Position numbers and translations under genes: made by a program | Shown: positions 4,983-8,483 of the stretch, one piece after another | How the letters are laid out: every line of letters starts with the position of its first letter | Position numbering within the stretch: position 1 is the first letter of the stretch | The notes under the pieces: model-generated | Databases searched by the model: none | The model's input: the letters and a program-made list of their open reading frames with translations, nothing else | Told to the model about the DNA's origin: nothing | Assembly: GCA_007116525.1 (NCBI GenBank) | Contig: SKIH01000033.1 | Coordinates: forward strand, 1-8,483 | From: Bacilli bacterium | GTDB taxonomy: Bacteria > Bacillota_I > Bacilli_A > RF39 > UBA660 | Reading direction: 5' to 3' | DNA length: 8,483 nt

Positions 4983-5852
4983 ATGGATTTTTTAGTAGAC
5001 AACTATATTTGGTTATTAATATTAGGTATCGTTATAATTATGGCCCTAATTGGATATATTGCTGAAAGAACTGAGTTTGGTAAGATAGAGAAACCAAAGG
5101 AAGCAGACTATGATTTTGGAAACGATGAAATATTGAAAAAAGAAATCGAAGAAAAAAGAAATAAATCTAAAGAGCCAAAGAAAAGTAGAAAAGAAATAAA
5201 AGAAGAAAAGAAACGTAAAAAAGAAGAAGCTAGGCTTAAAAAAGAGGAAGACAATTTAAAAGAAAACAAGAAAAAAACGGAAAATTCAAAAAAAGACAAA
5301 AAAGATGATAAAAAGAAAAAACAGGAAGTTAATGATGAGTTGAAGTTAGATGATCCAATAGAATTAGAGGCGCCGTCGCTCGACGAGGTTGCAAACATGA
5401 ATGTCGGTCTATCTGATGCCATTAGTAAAACACAACAACTTAATAGCGATGACATAAATAAAGCAAAAGATCAATATGAACAGGATGGTTCTTTAGAAGG
5501 TGATAAACTAGAAGAACCTAAACTAGAAGAAGACTTAAAAGCACCATTGAATTTAGATGAAGTGGTTGAAAAACAAGAAAACACTACAGAAGCATCATCA
5601 CCTGATGAAGCACAAGAAGATTTAAAAGTACCATTGAACTTGGACGAATCTATAAAAGAAGATGAACCAAATGAAGAACAAAAAGTAATGGATGAAGTCG
5701 AAAACAAAATTAAAGAAAAAGAGGACGAAGGGCTTGATCTAGAAAAAACAGTTGATTTGAGTGAAGAATTAGGAGGCACTTTAGAAGAACTAGAATCTAA
5801 AGCTGCAAAAAAAGAAGAAAAAGAAGAAGGAATGGAAGAATTTAAAATATAA
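4983..5852 (+). CDS. Single-pass membrane protein with long Lys/Glu-rich tail; unknown function
   Basis: A 289-residue protein I do not recognise. A short N-terminus (MDFLVDN) precedes one membrane segment (about 8-27) followed by Arg and Lys, suggesting N-out with a cytoplasmic tail. The tail is charged and likely disordered or helical: a Lys/Glu-rich stretch (about 50-110) with dense K and E runs, then an acidic region (about 114-289). A short motif recurs: EAPSLDE (129-135), KAPLNLDE (186-193) and KVPLNLDE (215-222). The last two lie in near-identical 11-residue units 29 residues apart. The overall plan (N-terminal anchor, charged spacer, acidic motif-bearing tail) resembles membrane tethers such as ZipA in outline only; no homology is claimed. 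The start is set by AGGGGGT, four bases from ATG. The gene ends in a terminator whose loop holds the TAA. The open frames on the opposite strand here are by-products of Lys/Glu codons. Confidence 0.78.
   Translation: MDFLVDNYIWLLILGIVIIMALIGYIAERTEFGKIEKPKEADYDFGNDEILKKEIEEKRNKSKEPKKSRKEIKEEKKRKKEEARLKKEEDNLKENKKKTENSKKDKKDDKKKKQEVNDELKLDDPIELEAPSLDEVANMNVGLSDAISKTQQLNSDDINKAKDQYEQDGSLEGDKLEEPKLEEDLKAPLNLDEVVEKQENTTEASSPDEAQEDLKVPLNLDESIKEDEPNEEQKVMDEVENKIKEKEDEGLDLEKTVDLSEELGGTLEELESKAAKKEEKEEGMEEFKI
5369..5388. other. GC-rich patch inside an AT-rich gene
   Basis: 16 of 20 bases are G or C, in a gene otherwise dominated by A/T-ending codons. Residues 130-134 use GCG, CCG, TCG, CTC and GAC in a row. 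The patch contains the palindrome GGCGCC (5369-5374) and an inverted repeat CGTCG-CT-CGACG (5374-5385). Confidence 0.6.
5529..5648 (+). repeat. Direct repeat of an 11-codon unit (EDLK[A/V]PLNLDE)
   Basis: Units at 5529-5561 and 5616-5648 (87 nt apart) match at 28 of 33 bases. Five bases differ: four changes are silent and one gives Ala/Val, so the peptide is better preserved than the DNA. This fits an old duplication with the motif under selection. Confidence 0.75.
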
Positions 5853-5867
5853 TTTAAATTCTTTTTT
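5836..5867 (+). terminator. Intrinsic terminator with the stop codon in its loop
   Basis: Perfect 11-bp AT-rich stem AAGAATTTAAA (5836-5846) / TTTAAATTCTT (5853-5863), 6-base loop ATATAA whose last three bases are the TAA stop (5850-5852), then Ts to 5867. The stem has only one G-C pair and is weak per base pair but long. Confidence 0.72.
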
Positions 5868-5870
5868 CAT

Positions 5871-5898
5871 TTTACAAATTTACTGTATGTGGTATAAT
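5871..5898 (+). promoter_or_regulatory. Promoter for cdaA-cdaR, extended -10
   Basis: TTTACA (5871-5876), 16-base spacer, TATAAT (5893-5898) preceded by TGG, i.e. a TGn extended -10. Transcription should start near 5905. The leader is only about 25 nt, too short for a riboswitch. The SD is GGAGG (5917-5921). Confidence 0.72.
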
Positions 5899-5928
5899 TG
5901 ATTTGAAATAAATTTTGGAGGATGTTAA

Positions 5929-6759
5929 ATGACTTTTGATGGAATAGTAACGTTGCTTAGGCAACTGATAGATGTACTTATTGTATGGTTTGTATTTTAT
6001 TTTATATTTAAGAGTTTGAGAAGAAATGTTAAGATGGTTCTTTTGTTTAAGGGTATCTTATTTATTTTGGTTTTAAAACTCGTAAGTGACTTTTTAAACT
6101 TAGTAACAATTGGATTTTTCTTAGACTATGTTATTATGTGGGGACCTTTGGCGCTAATTGTAATTTTCCAACCGGAGATTAGAAATGTGCTTGAACAACT
6201 TGGGAGAAGCCAATTACTTGGTAGACATAAAATATTAACAGTAGATGAGAGAGAAAAGGTTGTATACGAATTAGTGCAAGCAGCCGAATATTTAAAGAAA
6301 ACGAGAATTGGTGCTTTAGTTATTATTGAAAGAGACCAGAGTTTAAATGAATATATTGAAAAATCTAAAAAGATTTATGCAGATATTTCTTCAGAACTAT
6401 TGATTTCAATATTTTTCCCGAGTAATCCACTTCATGATGGTGGAGTTATTCTTCAGGGAGATAAAATAACTAGCGCAAGAGCGGTTTTCCCAACTAGCGA
6501 AAGCCTGGCTATAAGTAAAAGATTAGGAACTAGACATAGGGCTGCTTTGGGGATTTCTGAACAAACTGATTGTATTGCATTAGTTGTTTCAGAAGAGACC
6601 GGAAGATTGTCTTTGGCAATAGGCGGAGAACTTTATTACAATATGAGTTTGGATGAAGTTAAGCTGACTATTTTAGAAGAATTAAGACCTAAGAAGCTTC
6701 TTGTTAGTGACGAGAAGGAGGATGAAGAGAATGAAGAAAATACTAGCGATGATAATTAG
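5929..6759 (+). CDS. cdaA: Membrane diadenylate cyclase CdaA
   Basis: A 276-residue enzyme that condenses two ATP into cyclic di-AMP, the messenger controlling potassium/osmolyte balance and cell-wall integrity in Firmicutes. Three N-terminal membrane segments (about 8-28, 36-54, 61-80) lead into the conserved FQPEIRNVLEQLGR (80-93). The cytoplasmic DAC domain (about 105-255) follows, with the PLHDGG motif (D170-G171-G172), the ligand-binding T201-R202-H203-R204 followed by AALGISEQTD, and VSEETGRLSLA. Length and order match CdaA of Bacillus. The usual DGA motif reads DGG here. The tail after 260 is strongly acidic (DEKEDEENEEN); its codons overlap the start region of cdaR. GGAGG lies 7 bases before ATG. 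The gene sits directly before cdaR as in most Firmicutes, so co-regulation and complex formation with CdaR are expected. Confidence 0.95.
   Translation: MTFDGIVTLLRQLIDVLIVWFVFYFIFKSLRRNVKMVLLFKGILFILVLKLVSDFLNLVTIGFFLDYVIMWGPLALIVIFQPEIRNVLEQLGRSQLLGRHKILTVDEREKVVYELVQAAEYLKKTRIGALVIIERDQSLNEYIEKSKKIYADISSELLISIFFPSNPLHDGGVILQGDKITSARAVFPTSESLAISKRLGTRHRAALGISEQTDCIALVVSEETGRLSLAIGGELYYNMSLDEVKLTILEELRPKKLLVSDEKEDEENEENTSDDN
6715..6721 (+). promoter_or_regulatory. SD site for cdaR, inside cdaA
   Basis: AAGGAGG lies in the last codons of cdaA. It touches the ATG at 6722 (no spacing) but is 9 bases from the in-frame ATG at 6731, which favours 6731 as the start. Confidence 0.7.
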
Positions 6760-8086
6760 TTTTTTCAAAAAAGTATGGTCTTTCATTGATAAAAAGGTAA
6801 TTATTCCAATTACTAAAATAATACATTTTGTGTCATCGGCGTTTGATGACCAAGGAAAACAAATAGAGACATTTTTATCAAAAAAGAATACTATATTATA
6901 TGTTTCGTTGATTGTTGCTGTAATTTCTTTTATAGCAGTAGACAGAAGAGTTATTGTATTTAGTCAAAATACTGCTGAGATTTTAAGGTCTCAACCTGTT
7001 TCTGTTATATATAATGAAGAGGCATACGTTATAGAAGGTATGCCAAGCACGGTTGATATAACACTAATAGGTAGTAGAGCGGATTTATATTTTGCGAAGC
7101 AATCACCATCTAACGAAGTTACAATTGACGTAAGTGATTTGTCGCCCGGTACACATGAAGTTGGGATCGAATATCAACAAGTGTTGCCATCAATAGATTA
7201 TAAAGTTAATCCATCTATTGTTACGATAAATATTTATCCTAAAGTTTCGGAGACTAGAACTATTTCTATAGATATTTTAAATCAAGATTCTTTAAGTGAA
7301 GAGTTAATTATTAAAAATGTTGATATAGATGAGGATAAAGTAGTAATCAAAGGCGCCGAACATACATTGGCAAGAGTAGCTAATGTTAAAGCATTAGTTG
7401 ATATTAACAATTTAACTTCACAAGAAGTTGGTAAAACTACAATGAGAGATATTCAACTAAGAGCATATGATTCTAATGGGGATATTGTAGATGTTGAAAT
7501 CGTACCAGAAAGAATGACTGCAGAAATAGAAATAGCATCTCCTAGTAGAGAACTTCCAATAAGAATTATTCCAGTAGGAGAACCATCATTTGGGAAGGCT
7601 ATTAGTTCCATATCATCAAATGTTAGTAATGTTGTAGCATATGGAGACGATGAAGTTTTACAAAGACTTAGAAACATTCCAATAGAAATCGATGTGGAAG
7701 GTTTGTCTAGCAATAGAGAATATAGGGTTGAGATACCTAAGCCGGTTGGTGTTAGAACGCTAAGCGTTAATAACATCACCATTAATGTTACTTTAGAAGA
7801 TTCTGTTGATAGAGATGTTGAGGGAATAAATATAGAGTATAGAAATTTAAAAGATGGGCTTATTGCTCAAGGTTTGTCTAGAGAAGATATCGAAATTGAT
7901 GTTACTTTAAAAGGGGTTGAATCTGTTGTTAGCGAAATAACAGCAAGTGATATAACCGCTTACCTAGACCTAGAAGGTTTTGAAGAAGGAGATCATGAAA
8001 TCGATGTAGAAGTAGAAGGTTCAGACCTGAGAGTTGAATATATACCTAAGACAACGAGAGTAAGAATTAGAATTGTGAAAAGATAG
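6731..8086 (+). CDS. cdaR: CdaA regulator CdaR (YbbR-domain protein)
   Basis: A 451-residue membrane-anchored regulator that binds CdaA and modulates c-di-AMP synthesis in Bacillus and Listeria. One membrane segment (about 54-71) is followed by four extracytoplasmic YbbR-type beta domains, roughly 88-169, 175-267, 274-354 and 360-449. Each has the family pattern of a hydrophobic-P strand, a 'V-x-I-x-G' strand (e.g. DITLIGS, KVVIKGAE, NVVAYGDD, DVTLKGVE), a 'D-L/I-x-x-L' segment, and a closing I-x-I/V strand. The domain count equals that of B. subtilis CdaR. Unusual: about 50 residues precede the membrane segment, including hydrophobic/basic stretches (3-17, 21-34), far more than the short leader I recall for B. 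subtilis. TTG 6701 and ATG 6722 are poorer starts than 6731 given the SD. The gene overlaps the end of cdaA by 29 nt, so translation is coupled. It ends in a terminator, and no glmM follows. Confidence 0.92.
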   Translation: MKKILAMIISFFKKVWSFIDKKVIIPITKIIHFVSSAFDDQGKQIETFLSKKNTILYVSLIVAVISFIAVDRRVIVFSQNTAEILRSQPVSVIYNEEAYVIEGMPSTVDITLIGSRADLYFAKQSPSNEVTIDVSDLSPGTHEVGIEYQQVLPSIDYKVNPSIVTINIYPKVSETRTISIDILNQDSLSEELIIKNVDIDEDKVVIKGAEHTLARVANVKALVDINNLTSQEVGKTTMRDIQLRAYDSNGDIVDVEIVPERMTAEIEIASPSRELPIRIIPVGEPSFGKAISSISSNVSNVVAYGDDEVLQRLRNIPIEIDVEGLSSNREYRVEIPKPVGVRTLSVNNITINVTLEDSVDRDVEGINIEYRNLKDGLIAQGLSREDIEIDVTLKGVESVVSEITASDITAYLDLEGFEEGDHEIDVEVEGSDLRVEYIPKTTRVRIRIVKR

Positions 8087-8104
8087 TGAAAACTATCTTT
8101 TTTT
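8078..8104 (+). terminator. Intrinsic terminator overlapping the cdaR stop codon
   Basis: 9-bp stem AAAAGATAG (8078-8086) / CTATCTTTT (8093-8101) with loop TGAAAA and Ts to 8104. The TAG stop (8084-8086) is the top of the 5' arm. Confidence 0.82.
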
Positions 8105-8108
8105 CTTG

Positions 8109-8137
8109 TTTTAAAAAAAATTAAAATATGGTATAAT
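8109..8137 (+). promoter_or_regulatory. Promoter with extended -10 for the 8155 gene
   Basis: A perfect TATAAT (8132-8137) preceded by TGG (extended -10); only a weak -35 (TTTTAA, 8109-8114, 17-base spacer) in an A/T-rich stretch. TGGTATAATT is identical to the cdaA promoter core. The SD AGGTGAT (8144-8150) lies 4 bases before ATG. Confidence 0.65.
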
Positions 8138-8154
8138 TCAAAAAGGTGATAAAG

Positions 8155-8483
8155 ATGAATGAACAAAACGTGAAGAATTTAGTAGTAATTTTTCTATCCA
8201 TAGTTTTATTATTTGTTGTGTTTTACTTTTTGACAAAACCATTGGCTCAAAATGTAAGGCCACAATATGAAGTTGCAGAAACAGAAATTCAAACTGAATT
8301 TATATTGGTAGGAAATATCCTTAATAGAAGATTAGAAGAATATTATGTATTTGTTACTAATAGAAGTGATGTTAATTATGGTAGAAACAGGGAACTTTTA
8401 GATGAACTTAAAGATGGAGGTTTCATCCAAGGGTTCTATATAGTAGATTTAGACGATCCTTTCAATAGAAGTTTTGTTTCGGA
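8155..8483 (+). CDS. Membrane-anchored, probably thioredoxin-like protein, 3'-truncated
   Basis: 109 complete codons are visible and the frame stays open to the window end. One hydrophobic segment (about 9-26) precedes an extracytoplasmic region. Residues 48-109 resemble the 3902 product by eye: a helix, a strand YYVFVTNRSD (63-72) at the position of a thioredoxin active-site strand, a helix (78-86), and a strand FYIVDLDDPFNRSF (94-107) matching the FVMLDTDKF strand. No cysteine occurs in the visible part; the would-be active site reads TNRSD. The cis-Pro half lies outside the window, so the fold is a tentative inference. The gene follows the cdaR terminator with its own promoter and occupies the place where glmM stands in Bacillus. 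Confidence 0.7.
   Translation, partial: MNEQNVKNLVVIFLSIVLLFVVFYFLTKPLAQNVRPQYEVAETEIQTEFILVGNILNRRLEEYYVFVTNRSDVNYGRNRELLDELKDGGFIQGFYIVDLDDPFNRSFVS

Noticed and set aside
5150..5330. A-rich tract as an origin or repeat array
   Set aside because: It encodes the Lys/Glu-rich tail in frame; no iterons, DnaA-box cluster or regular period was seen.
5108..5779. Long open frames on the - strand opposite the charged-tail gene (5108-5455, 5471-5779)
   Set aside because: Ser/Phe-rich translations are the expected antisense of Lys/Glu codons (AAA, GAA). No SD or family resemblance.
5899..5928. Riboswitch or leader RNA controlling cdaA
   Set aside because: The leader between the predicted transcription start and the ATG is only about 25 nt and shows no fold beyond the SD.
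6701..6724. TTG 6701 or ATG 6722 as the cdaR start
   Set aside because: TTG 6701 has no SD and ATG 6722 touches the AAGGAGG. ATG 6731 has 9-base spacing. 6722 cannot be fully excluded.
1155..7782. Other - strand open frames (1155-1355, 3256-3543, 3994-4191, 7453-7782)
   Set aside because: All lie opposite well-supported genes, lack SD sites, and encode nothing recognisable.

Overview
The window is AT-rich, every gene lies on the + strand, and Shine-Dalgarno (SD) sites are strong: GGAGG, AGGGGG, or the downstream-shifted AGGTGAT type. The proteins are Firmicutes/Bacilli-like: CdaA, CdaR, TrmL, a Clp-type AAA+ ATPase and a bacterial PH-domain protein. All ten Trp codons in the predicted genes are TGG, and one gene ends in TGA inside a terminator hairpin, so the standard bacterial code fits and the TGA=Trp code of Mycoplasma/Spiroplasma does not. 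My best guess is a low-GC Bacilli or early-branching Tenericutes-type bacterium (Izemoplasma, Acholeplasma or Haloplasma grade). This placement is inference only.

Layout. (1) 1-1038: the 3' part of a tandem thioredoxin (Trx)-like protein, then a PH-domain protein, sharing one transcript that ends in a terminator. (2) 1109-2386: a single gene with its own promoter and terminator, encoding a membrane-anchored, beta-rich, possibly propeller-like protein. (3) 2405-3851: promoter, Trx-like lipoprotein, solitary Clp-D1-type AAA+ ATPase, terminator. (4) 3855-4913: promoter with an operator-like inverted repeat in its spacer, membrane-anchored Trx-like protein without cysteines, and trmL, which overlaps it by 8 nt. 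(5) 4983-5852: a membrane-anchored Lys/Glu-rich protein with a repeated short motif, ending in a terminator. (6) 5871-8104: promoter, cdaA, overlapping cdaR, terminator; this is the c-di-AMP synthesis module. (7) 8109-8483: promoter and the start of a second membrane-anchored protein resembling the cysteine-less Trx-like one.

Common themes. Four of the ten genes look like extracytoplasmic or membrane-tethered thioredoxin-fold proteins. Two carry CxxC motifs; two appear to have lost them. All five intrinsic terminators overlap the stop codon of the gene they end, with the stop in the hairpin stem or loop. That is a compact arrangement expected to work best where ribosomes lag behind RNA polymerase. 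The housekeeping anchors (trmL, cdaA-cdaR) sit among proteins I cannot name, of which the lone Clp-D1-like ATPase paired with a redox lipoprotein is the most interesting. No RNA genes, CRISPR arrays, insertion sequences or attachment sites were seen, and no gene-free stretch exceeds about 75 bases.
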